64,000 bases of DNA from Microbulbifer sp. TB1203 (GTDB lineage Bacteria > Pseudomonadota > Gammaproteobacteria > Pseudomonadales > Cellvibrionaceae), in NCBI RefSeq assembly GCF_030997045.1, contig NZ_CP116899.1:2872501-2936500 (forward strand). The letters are read 5' to 3'. Under the pieces are notes generated by a model that was not told where the DNA came from, did not search any database, and saw nothing but the letters and a program-made list of their open reading frames with translations. The translations under genes were made by a program, and so were the position numbers. Shown here in pieces: positions 37,101 through 44,184 of the stretch (the stretch's first letter is position 1; every line of letters begins with the position of its first letter).

Positions 37101-37937
37101 CACGGAAGCGGTGTCCAGCGCGAGGTTGTCGGAGAAGGCCAGCAGGATTTCCGGGCGCTGGTTGTCCACTTGGGCACCGTCCGCAGGTTCCGCTATGGAT
37201 ACCAGCGGCGCGGTCTTATCCAGGTTTACTGTGACTTCCGTGCTCGCGCTGTTGCCGGCATTGTCCACCGCTGTGCCTGTGGCGATTTGGCCGGCGCCCT
37301 CTTCATTGACTGTCACTGGAGTGCTGCAGCTTTCGATACCGCTGCCCGCGTCAGTACAGGTAAAGGTGACGGTGACGTCGCTGCTGTGCCAGCCGTTGGT
37401 GTTGGCAACGGGCGTTATCGTGGCCTGGATTTGCGGAAGGGTTTCGTCGAATCCCAGTACCTCCACCGTAAAGCTGCTGCCCGGGGCGCCCTTGATTTCG
37501 ACGAGCAAACTATTGTTTTCTTCGAGCGCAACGGTTTTCTCAATCAGGCGGCCACCGGCTCGCCGCAATTCGGCCGCGGAGACAATCTCCTCGCCGTTGA
37601 CCAGGATGCGCCCATTCCTGACCGGCTTTGTGCAGTTCTCACTGTGCTTTTTAAACAGTTTGTGCAAGCGGCAGAGCACATAATCGAGGCCGCGCTCGGT
37701 GCCGTTTTGTACCCGCAATTGGTATTCACTCCCCGCATGCGGGGCGGTGAAAGTACGGGTTTCGCGTAACGGAGGACCGAAGGGGCGCGTAAAGGTTTCG
37801 GGGCCGTTGAGGGTGTAGGTGTCGGCTTGGGCCGCGGCGGTGAAAGCCGGGGCCATGATCAGGCCACAGAGCAGGTAAAAAGCAAAACGAGAGGATAACC
37901 GGCCCAGACGACGGGCCAGAGAAAAGAAGTGCGGCAT
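31164..37937 (-). CDS. Giant secreted NHL- and YD-repeat (RHS/teneurin-like) protein
   Basis: 2257 residues from the ATG at 37937, which has GGGGGAACC upstream; the frame is open to 38090 but that part would precede the signal peptide. Order: signal peptide (FAFYLLCGLIMAPAFTAAAQA); a tight beta region to residue 180; Ig-like modules with TAVDNAGNSAS and DKTAPLVSI; a carboxypeptidase-regulatory-like domain (VIRGLVRDKDNNPLPGVTIT); an acidic Pro/Glu linker (PEPETDEPESEPE); six NHL repeats (about 924-1253); YD repeats (about 1270-2100); the RHS closing motif (TGRWTAKDPIGFLGGDTSLY, DPVNLIDPNGQ); and a unique tail of about 123 residues. The tail starts with Gly/Ala-rich hydrophobic stretches and ends ARDSVLTVTSEKAAQ; no known toxin domain is evident. 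RHS shells enclose C-terminal toxins, and this domain order matches teneurins. Probably exported by Sec; function unproven. Confidence 0.9.
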   Translation of the reverse strand: MPHFFSLARRLGRLSSRFAFYLLCGLIMAPAFTAAAQADTYTLNGPETFTRPFGPPLRETRTFTAPHAGSEYQLRVQNGTERGLDYVLCRLHKLFKKHSENCTKPVRNGRILVNGEEIVSAAELRRAGGRLIEKTVALEENNSLLVEIKGAPGSSFTVEVLGFDETLPQIQATITPVANTNGWHSSDVTVTFTCTDAGSGIESCSTPVTVNEEGAGQIATGTAVDNAGNSASTEVTVNLDKTAPLVSIAEPADGAQVDNQRPEILLAFSDNLALDTASVQLLVNGAAAGCTVDSGSATCLPQSDLLPGEVTLAASVIDLAGNSASAESGFTVADGNGGNPGDLPPDPEEVATPIDTTGISSLKSTTEFLYTGNNPIQTGMEPETIEERRASVIRGLVRDKDNNPLPGVTITIKDHPEFGQTLSRESGGFDMAVNGGGFLVINYEKPGFLPAQRRVKNPWNDYALAEDVVLIPLDDQVTAIDLTDGSQPFQVHRGSLQTDDDGSRQATILFPAGATATMTLPGGSVTSIDQLSVRATEYTVGENGPETMPGPLPPTSGYTYAVELSVDQAIAAGATRVDFSQPLPVYVDNFLEFPTGTIVPAGWYDREKAAWIPSDNGVVVEIIGIVDGLAELDVDGSGIAADVTALGELGITDAERQQLAQLYQVGKSLWRTPITHFTPWDCNWPYGPPMDAERPQPPEPETDEPESEPECEGGSIIECQGQVLRERIPVVGTPFTLNYRSDRMRGRKTYADIRLTGDTIPASLQEIALEISVAGRDFSYSFEPQADLSYRFNWDGLDSYGRELVGSHTANIHIGYVYEAVYYKPDEFARAFAKAGEGPVTNNRGSAVDARQEVTLWQSMQKRLQATTPRMGEFGAWILSPQHTYKHIDQMLMLGDGSVVNREARDGSIIDTVAGNDNGGGSIRGDGGPASDASLRFLQGLTTAPDGSFYITDDHLIRKIDPDGIIATVAGSISNGGSIRGFSGDGGLATSATLNEPFGIDYCADGSLYIADKNNSRIRRVSPVGIITTMAGNGERGFGGDEGPAAEASMNSPFDVACGDDGSFYVADTRNHRIRRVDPNGIITTVAGNGTKGFSGDGGPAINASLSSPQGIAYGPDGNLYIADAGNNRIRRVSADGIITTIAGSGGYGLSGDGGPAIEAEFKSPVGIDYGADGAIYVTDWNDNRVRRIGPEGIIATVAGIGIPNVWGFSGDGGPATQAYMTSPTAVAYGADGYLYTVDTYNYRIRRLTSSGGLSVGDRLVASQNGAQIFHFDASGRHLNTHDTATGALVYRFHYDENYLLVRIEDAYDNNTIIERDPDGTPRTIVAPDGQRTTLTLDPNGYLASVTNLAGESYTMAYTEDGLLTRLTDPNQHSSTMTYDEAGYLLTDINAEDGGWILQKESLSPGQEYRMTSAEGRTTRYQVIPESVGGRRRVNIHPDGTETTTLFGTGGDVITITPDGTESYRKRGPDPRFGMGAPVPENVTVTTPSGLEQAITTSRTAELEDKADLLSHTSLGQTVSINGRTTTASYNAETRTWQSTTPEGRQSTTALDEKGRPVSQQSGGLAPLGSSYDNRGRLIVSTAGTGTGQRSVSYGYGSDGFLESITDTLQRTTRFDYDLAGRVTRQTYHDGRSVGYQYDPAGNLTALTPPGREAHIFSYTDVNLKEDYTPPDLDGAETVTSYQYNKDKQLTRVERPDGRSIAYDYDDGGRLASRTIARGSNSYAYDENTGQLSTITAPGGQNLSYSYDGFLPLSETWGGSIAGSVSWSYDNNFWLTEQCVNTTNCVSYGYDQDGLLTQAGVLSQTRDAQSGLLTDSVLGNISTEYGYNSFGELLSAETEVSGGALASFGYQRDSLGRIGSKTEALDGSIIAESYEYDTVGRLESVTRNGETTSWQYDSNGNRTHENGQLVATYDEQDRLLTYKEASYSYTANGELKSKIESSATTGYSYDELGNLINVTLPGDVQIEYLIDGRDRRIGKKVNGQLIQAFLYEDQLNPVAELDDSGDIVARFVYAEKTNVPAYMIKGGATYRIISDHLGSPRLVVNAGTGEIAQRMDYDAWGNVIADTNPGFQPFGFAGGIYDQHTKLTRFGARDYDAETGRWTAKDPIGFLGGDTSLYGYVGNDPVNLIDPNGQIIFSVAGAVVGAVVAGATAALQGESPSSIIKQAAIGALTGAFNPASAVLRGVMALAGEAASQSVSDGFKCEGFNKASLLTAGLLGAKGKVAPAGTSFRDALNQQAPGAARDSVLTVTSEKAAQ
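34180..35170 (-). repeat. Six tandem NHL repeats inside the giant gene
   Basis: Units of about 168 bases encode G-D-G-G-P-A-x-x-A-x-[x]-x-S-P-x-G-I-x-Y-G-x-D-G-x-L-Y-I-A-D in consensus, followed by N-x-R-I-R-R-[VI] and G-I-I-[TA]-T-[VI]-A-G. One turn of a beta-propeller comes from each repeat, so six give one closed propeller. This DNA is clearly AT-richer than the YD-coding part that follows. Confidence 0.9.
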
Positions 37938-38116
37938 GGTTCCCCCAATCGGTCCCTGAAAAAAGTATCCGGCAAATCGCCGGATGAAAATCACTATGCC
38001 GAAGTGCGGCAGAGGAAAGAATGTGAATGTAATCACATAGGCGCCAAAATTGCCAAGGCTGTGGGGTCTGGAAGATAAATTTGGCGCCAAACTTTGGCTG
38101 GTGGGGAAGTTTTGGC

Positions 38117-38160
38117 GGGCCTGCGACCCGCTTTGCGGAGCTGGAGCTCCGCGGTCCCGG
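38117..38160. repeat. REP-like palindromes at the ispH side of the island, family C
   Basis: GCGGGCCTGCGACCCGC (38117-38133) is followed by GCGGAGCTGGAGCTCCGC (38136-38153), ending one base before the ispH stop at 38162. The pair matches the composite repeats at 58331-58375 and 56331-56370. The rest of the 37938-38116 gap, which must contain the promoter of the giant gene, holds two TTGGCGCCAA-like palindromes (38039-38049 and 38079-38092), function unknown. Confidence 0.75.
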
Positions 38161-38161
38161 G

Positions 38162-39094
38162 CTAGCGCAGTTCCTTGGGCAGGGAGAAGCGGATATTTTC
38201 TTCGCGCCCAGCCATCTCCTCAGGCAAATCCGCGCCCAACTGCTGCAAACGTGCAATCACTTCCCGCACCAGCACCTCCGGCGCGGAGGCGCCGGCGGTA
38301 ATGCCGATGGACTGTTTACCGTTTAGCCAGGCGGGATCGATATCGGCGGCGCCGTCGATCAACTGGGCGCTGGCACCGCAGCGTTCAGCCAGCTCGCGCA
38401 GGCGGTTGGAGTTGGAGCTGTTGGGGCTGCCCACCACCAGCACCAGGTCGCATTCCAGGGCCAGTTGCTTGACGGCGTCCTGGCGATTCTGGGTGGCGTA
38501 GCAGATGTCGTCCTTGCGCGGGCCGCGGACATTGGGGAAGCGGGCGCGCAGGGCGTCGATAACGCGGGCGGTGTCGTCCATGGACAGGGTGGTCTGGGTG
38601 ACGTAGGTGAGATTGTCGGGGTTCTTAACCTTCAACTCAGCTACATCCTTTTCGTCCTCCACCAGATAGATGGCACCGCCGCTGCCGGTGTCGAACTGGC
38701 CCATGGTGCCTTCCACCTCCGGGTGGCCGGCATGGCCGATCAGGATGCACTCGCTGCCTTCGGTGCTGAACTTGCTCACCTCCATATGCACCTTGGTGAC
38801 CAGCGGACAGGTGGCATCGAAGACTTGCAGGCCGCGATCCGCGGCCTCCTTCTGCACGGCTTTGGATACACCGTGGGCACTGAAGATTACGATCACGTCG
38901 TCGGGCACTTCGCAGAGTTCGTCCACGAATACGGCCCCGCGCTCGCGCAGGCTGTCCACCACGAATTTGTTGTGCACCACCTCATGGCGCACATAGATGG
39001 GCGCGCCGAACACGTCCAGCGCGCGATTGACGATATCGATGGCGCGGTCGACGCCGGCGCAGAAGCCGCGGGGGTTGGCGAGACGTATTTGCAT
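38162..39094 (-). CDS. ispH: 4-hydroxy-3-methylbut-2-enyl diphosphate reductase
   Basis: Last step of the MEP isoprenoid pathway, an iron-sulfur enzyme giving IPP and DMAPP. 310 residues. The three cluster cysteines are in NPRGFCAGVDRAI (Cys12), DATCPLVTKVHMEV and DDICYATQNRQDAV. Substrate-binding motifs are SAHGVSK, LIGHAGHPEVEGTMGQF and VGSPNSSNSNRLRELA. It ends the chain ribF-ileS-lspA-fkpB-ispH, as in Pseudomonas. A short family B repeat piece lies between it and fkpB. A broken copy of its middle part is at 28169-28430. Confidence 0.97.
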   Translation of the reverse strand: MQIRLANPRGFCAGVDRAIDIVNRALDVFGAPIYVRHEVVHNKFVVDSLRERGAVFVDELCEVPDDVIVIFSAHGVSKAVQKEAADRGLQVFDATCPLVTKVHMEVSKFSTEGSECILIGHAGHPEVEGTMGQFDTGSGGAIYLVEDEKDVAELKVKNPDNLTYVTQTTLSMDDTARVIDALRARFPNVRGPRKDDICYATQNRQDAVKQLALECDLVLVVGSPNSSNSNRLRELAERCGASAQLIDGAADIDPAWLNGKQSIGITAGASAPEVLVREVIARLQQLGADLPEEMAGREENIRFSLPKELR

Positions 39095-39103
39095 GGAGTC
39101 AAT

Positions 39104-39125
39104 TCGCCTGCAAGCAGGCTCCTAC
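39104..39125. repeat. Family B REP half copy between fkpB and ispH
   Basis: CGCCTGCAAGCAGGCTCCTA (39105-39124) fills the 27-base gap and reaches into the fkpB stop codon. It may form a small hairpin in the shared message. Confidence 0.7.
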
Positions 39126-39562
39126 TGTACCGAGGCAACCTCGATGATTTTTACGTGAAAGTTCAGTGTCTGCCCGGCCAGCGGGTGATTGAAGTCCACG
39201 GTGACCTCATCGTCGCCCACCTCGCGGATCACCCCGGGCAGTTCGCCGCTACCGTTGTCGAACGAGACTACCAGACCCGGCTCCAGTTCGATATCCGGAG
39301 AAAAGTGGTCCCGGCGCACTTTCTGGATATTGCTTGGGTTGCGCTGGCCGAAGCCCTGCTCCGGGGATATTTCTATCTCCGCCTCATCCCCGGCTTTCAG
39401 CCCGAAAAGCGCCCGCTCGAAGCCCGGCAGCAGGCTGCCATCGCCCACCAGGAAGGTGGCCGGATCGCCCTCGAAGGTCGAATCCACTTCGGTGGCGTCG
39501 TCCAGTTGCAGACTGAAATGCAGGGTCACCCGGCTGTGTTCGCCGATCACATTGTTGCTCAT
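39122..39562 (-). CDS. fkpB: FKBP-type peptidyl-prolyl isomerase (SlpA/FkpB)
   Basis: Prolyl isomerase and chaperone of the SlyD/SlpA branch. The ATG at 39562 gives 146 residues; an upstream start at 39583 would overlap lspA. The FKBP half-domains (SRVTLHFSLQLDDATEVDST, GDGSLLPGFERALFGLKAGD) enclose the insert-in-flap chaperone domain (SPEQGFGQRNPSNIQKVRRD), and the end is VDFNHPLAGQTLNFHVKIIE. There is no His-rich tail, which separates it from SlyD. It starts one base after the lspA stop. Confidence 0.94.
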   Translation of the reverse strand: MSNNVIGEHSRVTLHFSLQLDDATEVDSTFEGDPATFLVGDGSLLPGFERALFGLKAGDEAEIEISPEQGFGQRNPSNIQKVRRDHFSPDIELEPGLVVSFDNGSGELPGVIREVGDDEVTVDFNHPLAGQTLNFHVKIIEVASVQ

Positions 39563-39563
39563 C

Positions 39564-40079
39564 TCAGACTTCCGCACTCTCATTCGAGTCCTTGCCGCGT
39601 TCGGCGAAGAACAGCAGTTCGATCACCAGCATGGCGGCACCGACACTGATGGCCATGTCCGCCACATTGAATACCGGGAAGCTCCAGCTGCCGTAATACA
39701 CGGAGATAAAATCCCGCACATAACCCAGCAGCATCCGATCCCAAAGGTTGCCGAGAGCGCCGCCCAGAATCAGCGCCAGGGCAAAAGGCTCCCAGCGCTT
39801 CGCCGCCGGCAGGCGCCACAGCCATACGCTGACCATAGCGCTGAAGCCCAGCGCGATGGCGCCGAAGAACCAGCGCTGCCAGCCGCCGGCGTCGGCGAGA
39901 AAACTGAACGCGGCTCCGGTGTTTTCCGCATAGGTGAATTGCAGCAGGCCGGGAATAATCTGCAACGGCGGGCCGAAGCGGAACTGCTCCACTGCCCACA
40001 CCTTGGTGGCGATATCCAGGCCGATCACCACCAGCGCCAGCCAGTACCAGCGCCAGGGCGGCATCAGGATTTTACGCAT
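39564..40079 (-). CDS. lspA: Lipoprotein signal peptidase (signal peptidase II)
   Basis: Inner-membrane aspartyl protease that removes signal peptides of lipidated prolipoproteins such as BamD. 171 residues, four membrane helices. Both catalytic aspartates sit in family boxes: GGALGNLWDRMLLGYVRDFI (first Asp of the D box is in the VRDFI region) and FPVFNVADMAISVG. The NTGAAFSF box is present. It overlaps ileS by 8 bases and is followed at once by fkpB. Confidence 0.96.
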   Translation of the reverse strand: MRKILMPPWRWYWLALVVIGLDIATKVWAVEQFRFGPPLQIIPGLLQFTYAENTGAAFSFLADAGGWQRWFFGAIALGFSAMVSVWLWRLPAAKRWEPFALALILGGALGNLWDRMLLGYVRDFISVYYGSWSFPVFNVADMAISVGAAMLVIELLFFAERGKDSNESAEV

Positions 40080-42876
40080 AGCGTCTCACCTCACCCTCGC
40101 CCGCGACGTTTTCCACACAGCGGGAACAGATTTCCGGGTGTGCCGGGTCGGCCCCCACATCCTCGCGGTAGTGCCAGCAGCGCGCGCATTTGGGGTGGTC
40201 CACCCGGTGCACATTAACTTTCAGTCCGGCCAGCTCGGTGGCCTCCGCGCCGGCGGCGTCCGTGAGCCTCTGCACCGAAGTGGAGGAGCAGATCAGCACG
40301 AAGCGCAGCTCGTCTTCCAGTTCGCACAGTTTTTCCCGCAGGTCGTCGTCGGCAAACAGGGTGACCGCCGCCTGCAGGGAACCGCCGAGTGCTCCGGCGC
40401 CGCGCTGTTCTTCTAGCACTTTGTTCACTGCGGTCTTGACCCGGGCGATGGCGGCCCAGTAGTCCGCACCCTTGGCGGCGTCCGCGGGCAGTTTCGGCAG
40501 TGGGTACCACTCCTCGAGAAATACGCTGTCGCGGTTGTTGCCGGGAATAAACTGCCACAACTCCTCGGCGGTAAAGCTGAGGATCGGCGCTATCCAGCGC
40601 ACGAACGCCTGCACGATATGATAGAGCGCCGTCTGCGCCGAGCGGCGCGCGGCGCTGTCGTCCCGCGTGGTGTACTGGCGGTCCTTGATGATGTCGAGAT
40701 AAAAACCGCCCATCTCCACCACGCAGAAGTTGTGCAACTTCTGGTAGATCTGGTGGAACTGGTAGTTGTCGTAGGCAGCGATTATTTCGTCCTGCAGACG
40801 CGCGGCCGCGTCCAGCGCCCAGCGGTCGAGCGCCAGCAGTTCCCCCTCCGGCAACAGGTCCTTCTGCGGATCGAAGCCCGCAAGATTGGAAAGGAAGAAG
40901 CGAGCGGTGTTGCGCAAGCGCCGGTAGGAGTCGGCGGTGCGCTTCAGAATTTCCTCGGATACCGCCATTTCGCCACTGAAATCGGTGGCCGCCACCCACA
41001 GACGCAGCACATCCGCGCCCAGCTTGTTGATCACGTCCTGGGGCGCGACTGTGTTGCCGATGGACTTGGACATCTTGCGGCCCTGGGCGTCCACGGTGAA
41101 ACCATGGGTGAGCACCTGTCTGTAGGGCGCGGCATCGTTGATGGCGATGGAGGTTTTCAACGAGGACTGGAACCAGCCGCGATGCTGGTCGGAGCCCTCC
41201 AGGTACAGGTCCGCGGGGAAGCGCAGGCCGTCGCGGCGCTCCAGCACCGCGTAGTGAGTGACACCGGAATCAAACCACACATCCAGGGTGTCGGTGACTT
41301 TCTGGTAGTGCTCCGCGTCGTCACCCAGCAGTTCGCGCGGGTCCAGGTCGAACCACACATCCATACCGCCGGCTTCCACCAGTTCGGCAACCCTGTCCAT
41401 CAGCGCCGGGGTATCCGGGTGAATCTCGTGGGTCTCTTTGTGCACGAACAGCGCGATGGGCACGCCCCAGGTGCGCTGGCGGGAAATACACCAGTCCGGG
41501 CTGGCGTCGAGCATGGCATCGATGCGCGCCTTGCCCCAGCCGGGAATCCACCGCACTTCGTCCGCGGCTTTCCGAGCATGATCCAGCAGGTCGTTCTGCT
41601 GCATGCTGATAAACCACTGGGGCGTCGCGCGATAAATCAGCGGCGTCTTGGTGCGCCAGCAGTGGGGGTAGCTGTGCACCAGCTTGTCCTGATGCAACAG
41701 AACGCCTTTTTCCCGCAATAGTGCGACGATCTTTTCGTCCACCTTGTACACGTGCTCGCCGGCAAAAATGGGCACGCTGTCGCGGTAGACGCCGTTCTCA
41801 TCCACGTAATTGAGCGTATCAATACCGTACTTCTTGCCCACCACGAAGTCATCCGGGCCGTGGTCCGGGGCCGTGTGCACGCAGCCGGTACCGGCGTCGG
41901 TGGTGACGTGGTCGCCGAGCACGATGGGCACCAGCTTGTCGTAGAAGGGGTGGTGCAGTTTCAAATGTTCCAGTGCCGCGCCTCGGATATGGCCCACCAC
42001 TTCGCCTTGCAGGCCCGCGCGCTCCAGTACCGCGTCTTTCAGATCCTTGGCCACCAGCAGGCGCCGATCGCCGGCCTGCACCACCACGTATTCCAACTCG
42101 CCGTTGACTGAAACCGCCTGGCTCGACGGCAGGGTCCAGGGAGTGGTGGTCCAGATCACCACGGAGAGTGGTCCGTCGCCCGCATGGCCACCGGCCGCGT
42201 CGGCGATCGCCAGCGCGGTTTCCTCGGTGACCGGGTAGCAGACATCGATGGAGTAGGAGGTCTTGTCCTGGTACTCCACTTCCGCCTCCGCCAGCGCAGA
42301 GGCGCCCACCACGCTCCAATACACCGGCTTGAAACCGCGCGCCAGGTGGCCGTTTTTCACCACGCGGCCGAGGGCGCGGACGATGTCCGCCTCGAACTGG
42401 AAATCCATGGTGCGGTAGGGATTGTCCCAGTCGCCGAACACGCCCAGGCGAATAAAATCCTTTTTCTGCCCCTCCACCTGCTTGGCGGCGTAGTCGCGGC
42501 ACTTCTGGCGGAAGGTTTTGTAGTCCACCTTGGCGCCGGCCTTGCCGATTTTCTTTTCCACCCGGTGCTCGATGGGCAGGCCGTGGCAGTCCCAGCCGGG
42601 TACGTAGGGGGCGTCGAAGCCGCTCAGGGTTTTCGACTTGACGATAATATCCTTGAGAATCTTGTTGACCGAGTGACCGATATGAATATCACCGTTGGCG
42701 TAGGGCGGGCCGTCGTGCAGGATAAACTGCTCGCGACCGGCGCGCGCCGCGCGGATCTTTTCGTAGAGCTTGCCCTGCTGCCACTTCTGCAAAATCGCCG
42801 GCTCCCGCTGCGGCAGATTGCCGCGCATGGGAAACTCGGTATGGGGCAGGTTCAGGGTCGTTTTGTAATCGGTCAT
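40072..42876 (-). CDS. ileS: Isoleucyl-tRNA synthetase
   Basis: Charges tRNA-Ile. 934 residues, the size of the bacterial class I enzyme. HIGH motif as GDIHIGHSVNKILKD, editing domain near WTTTPWTLPSSQAV and HTAPDHGPDDFVVG, KMSKS loop as DAQGRKMSKSIGN. The C-terminal zinc site is present: CARCWHYREDVG and PEICSRCVENV. An upstream REP-like palindrome separates it from ribF. Next to lspA as in E. coli and Pseudomonas. Confidence 0.97.
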   Translation of the reverse strand: MTDYKTTLNLPHTEFPMRGNLPQREPAILQKWQQGKLYEKIRAARAGREQFILHDGPPYANGDIHIGHSVNKILKDIIVKSKTLSGFDAPYVPGWDCHGLPIEHRVEKKIGKAGAKVDYKTFRQKCRDYAAKQVEGQKKDFIRLGVFGDWDNPYRTMDFQFEADIVRALGRVVKNGHLARGFKPVYWSVVGASALAEAEVEYQDKTSYSIDVCYPVTEETALAIADAAGGHAGDGPLSVVIWTTTPWTLPSSQAVSVNGELEYVVVQAGDRRLLVAKDLKDAVLERAGLQGEVVGHIRGAALEHLKLHHPFYDKLVPIVLGDHVTTDAGTGCVHTAPDHGPDDFVVGKKYGIDTLNYVDENGVYRDSVPIFAGEHVYKVDEKIVALLREKGVLLHQDKLVHSYPHCWRTKTPLIYRATPQWFISMQQNDLLDHARKAADEVRWIPGWGKARIDAMLDASPDWCISRQRTWGVPIALFVHKETHEIHPDTPALMDRVAELVEAGGMDVWFDLDPRELLGDDAEHYQKVTDTLDVWFDSGVTHYAVLERRDGLRFPADLYLEGSDQHRGWFQSSLKTSIAINDAAPYRQVLTHGFTVDAQGRKMSKSIGNTVAPQDVINKLGADVLRLWVAATDFSGEMAVSEEILKRTADSYRRLRNTARFFLSNLAGFDPQKDLLPEGELLALDRWALDAAARLQDEIIAAYDNYQFHQIYQKLHNFCVVEMGGFYLDIIKDRQYTTRDDSAARRSAQTALYHIVQAFVRWIAPILSFTAEELWQFIPGNNRDSVFLEEWYPLPKLPADAAKGADYWAAIARVKTAVNKVLEEQRGAGALGGSLQAAVTLFADDDLREKLCELEDELRFVLICSSTSVQRLTDAAGAEATELAGLKVNVHRVDHPKCARCWHYREDVGADPAHPEICSRCVENVAGEGEVRRYA

Positions 42877-42896
42877 CGGGTGTATTGCTTAGCTCT

Positions 42897-42974
42897 GTAG
42901 GATGGGCAAAGGAGCGCAGCGACGTGCCCATCTTCGGCGGTTTTGATGGGCACGCTGCACTTTGCCCATCCTAC
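42897..42974. repeat. REP-like palindrome, family D (GTAGGATGGGCAAAG type)
   Basis: Arms GTAGGATGGGCAAAG (42897-42911) and CTTTGCCCATCCTAC (42960-42974) are perfect reverse complements. A second inner pair (GTGCCCATC, GATGGGCAC) lies in the loop. It fills the gap between ribF and ileS and is followed by TTTTTT on the plus strand. Confidence 0.9.
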
Positions 42975-42985
42975 TTTTTTCACCC

Positions 42986-43957
42986 TTAGGGGTGATTGGC
43001 GAACCACTCTTTGGCATCGCGGATATCCGCGGCGATTTGTGCCTTCAATAATTCCAGGGAGGCGAATTTCTCCTCGTCGCGCAACTTGTGGCAAAACTCC
43101 ACAGCGATTTCGCGGCCGTACAGGTCGCTGTCGAAATCGAACAGGTGCACCTCCAGCAGCGGCTGCGCGCCCTCGCCCTCCACCGTGGGACGGAAGCCCA
43201 CATTGGCCACGCCGGCGAGTTCCCTGCGTTCCCCCAACAGCGGCCTGTCGTCGGTGCGCCGCACCTTTACCGTGTACACCCCCACCAGCGGCGAGCGGTA
43301 GCGGTGCAGGCGCACATTGGCGGTGGGCGCGTCCAGCTGCCGGCCCAGGGCGCGGCCGCGGGCCACCCGCCCGGTAATCCGGTAGGGCTTGCCCAACAGC
43401 GCCTCCGCCAGGGCGAAATCGCCGTCCTCCAGCGCCTCGCGAATGCGTGTGCTGCTCACCCGCGCGCCCGCCACTTCCACCGTGGCTGTGTCCTCCACCG
43501 AGAAGCCGGCGTCGACACCGGCCTCTCGTAACAGCTTATAGTCGCCGCTGCGATCGCAGCCGAAACGGAAATCATCGCCCACCACCAGATGCCTGATTCC
43601 CAGGCCGTCCACCAGTATGCGCTGGATAAACGCCTCGCCGCTGAGGTTGCGCAGCTTTTCGTTGAACTGTAGGCACAGCACCCGGTCCACCCCGGCGCCG
43701 AACAGCGCCAGCACCTTCTCCTTGAAGCGCATCAGCCGCGCCGGCGCGCGCTCGCCGGAAAAGTACTCGTGGGGCTGAGGCTCGAAGATCACCGCCACCG
43801 AGGGCAGCCCGGACTCCCGCGCCCGCTGGTTGAGTTGCGCGATAATCGCCTGGTGGCCCAGGTGCACACCGTCGAACGAGCCGATGGTGGCCACGCAGCG
43901 GCGGTGCCGGGGATGCAGGTTGTGCAACCCGCGAATCAGTTCGCGCTCGGGGGCCAA
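42986..43957 (-). CDS. ribF: Bifunctional riboflavin kinase / FAD synthetase
   Basis: Makes FMN and then FAD. The N-terminal FAD synthetase domain has RCVATIGSFDGVHLGHQAII with the HLGH nucleotidyltransferase motif and GDDFRFGCDRSGDY. The C-terminal riboflavin kinase domain has GKPYRITGRVARGRALGRQ, APTANVRLHR and VANVGFRPTVEG. No ATG is available; the TTG at 43957 (M-A-P-E-R-E-L-I-R-G-L) fits family starts and has GGGAAGAG upstream, giving 323 residues. A TTG at 43984 is possible. No FMN riboswitch is seen. Confidence 0.94.
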   Translation of the reverse strand: MAPERELIRGLHNLHPRHRRCVATIGSFDGVHLGHQAIIAQLNQRARESGLPSVAVIFEPQPHEYFSGERAPARLMRFKEKVLALFGAGVDRVLCLQFNEKLRNLSGEAFIQRILVDGLGIRHLVVGDDFRFGCDRSGDYKLLREAGVDAGFSVEDTATVEVAGARVSSTRIREALEDGDFALAEALLGKPYRITGRVARGRALGRQLDAPTANVRLHRYRSPLVGVYTVKVRRTDDRPLLGERRELAGVANVGFRPTVEGEGAQPLLEVHLFDFDSDLYGREIAVEFCHKLRDEEKFASLELLKAQIAADIRDAKEWFANHP

Positions 43958-44010
43958 GGTGCTCTTCCCATCCTCATAAAACAAGCGGCGCAGTATAGCG
44001 GATTAAGGGG

Positions 44011-44184
44011 GGAATGCTGAATGATGAATGATGAATGCGGAATGCGCGGTCAGGCTTCTACCGATCCGGAAGGCCGGTGGCCACGGGGCGGCTCCAGGGA
44101 GGGATGATCGCGGCCACGAGCCACCACCATGGCACACAAGCCGCGCCGCGTATTCCGCATTCATCATTCCGCATTCCCCATTCC
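44011..44184. repeat. Long imperfect inverted repeat with ATTCCGCATTC-type arms
   Basis: GGAATGCTGAATGATGAATG and following bases (44011-44046) pair loosely with 44148-44184 (TATTCCGCATTCATCATTCC and following). The right arm covers the murJ stop at 44164. A similar direct-repeat string, CATTCCGCATTC repeated, occurs at 47152-47177 before pdsR. Confidence 0.75.

Noticed and set aside
35850..37769. Plus-strand open frame of 639 codons opposite the giant RHS-like gene
   Set aside because: Antisense frame; the minus strand carries recognisable domains throughout.
42877..43985. FMN riboswitch near ribF
   Set aside because: The gap sequences are REP-like repeats and short spacers; no FMN aptamer consensus was recognised.
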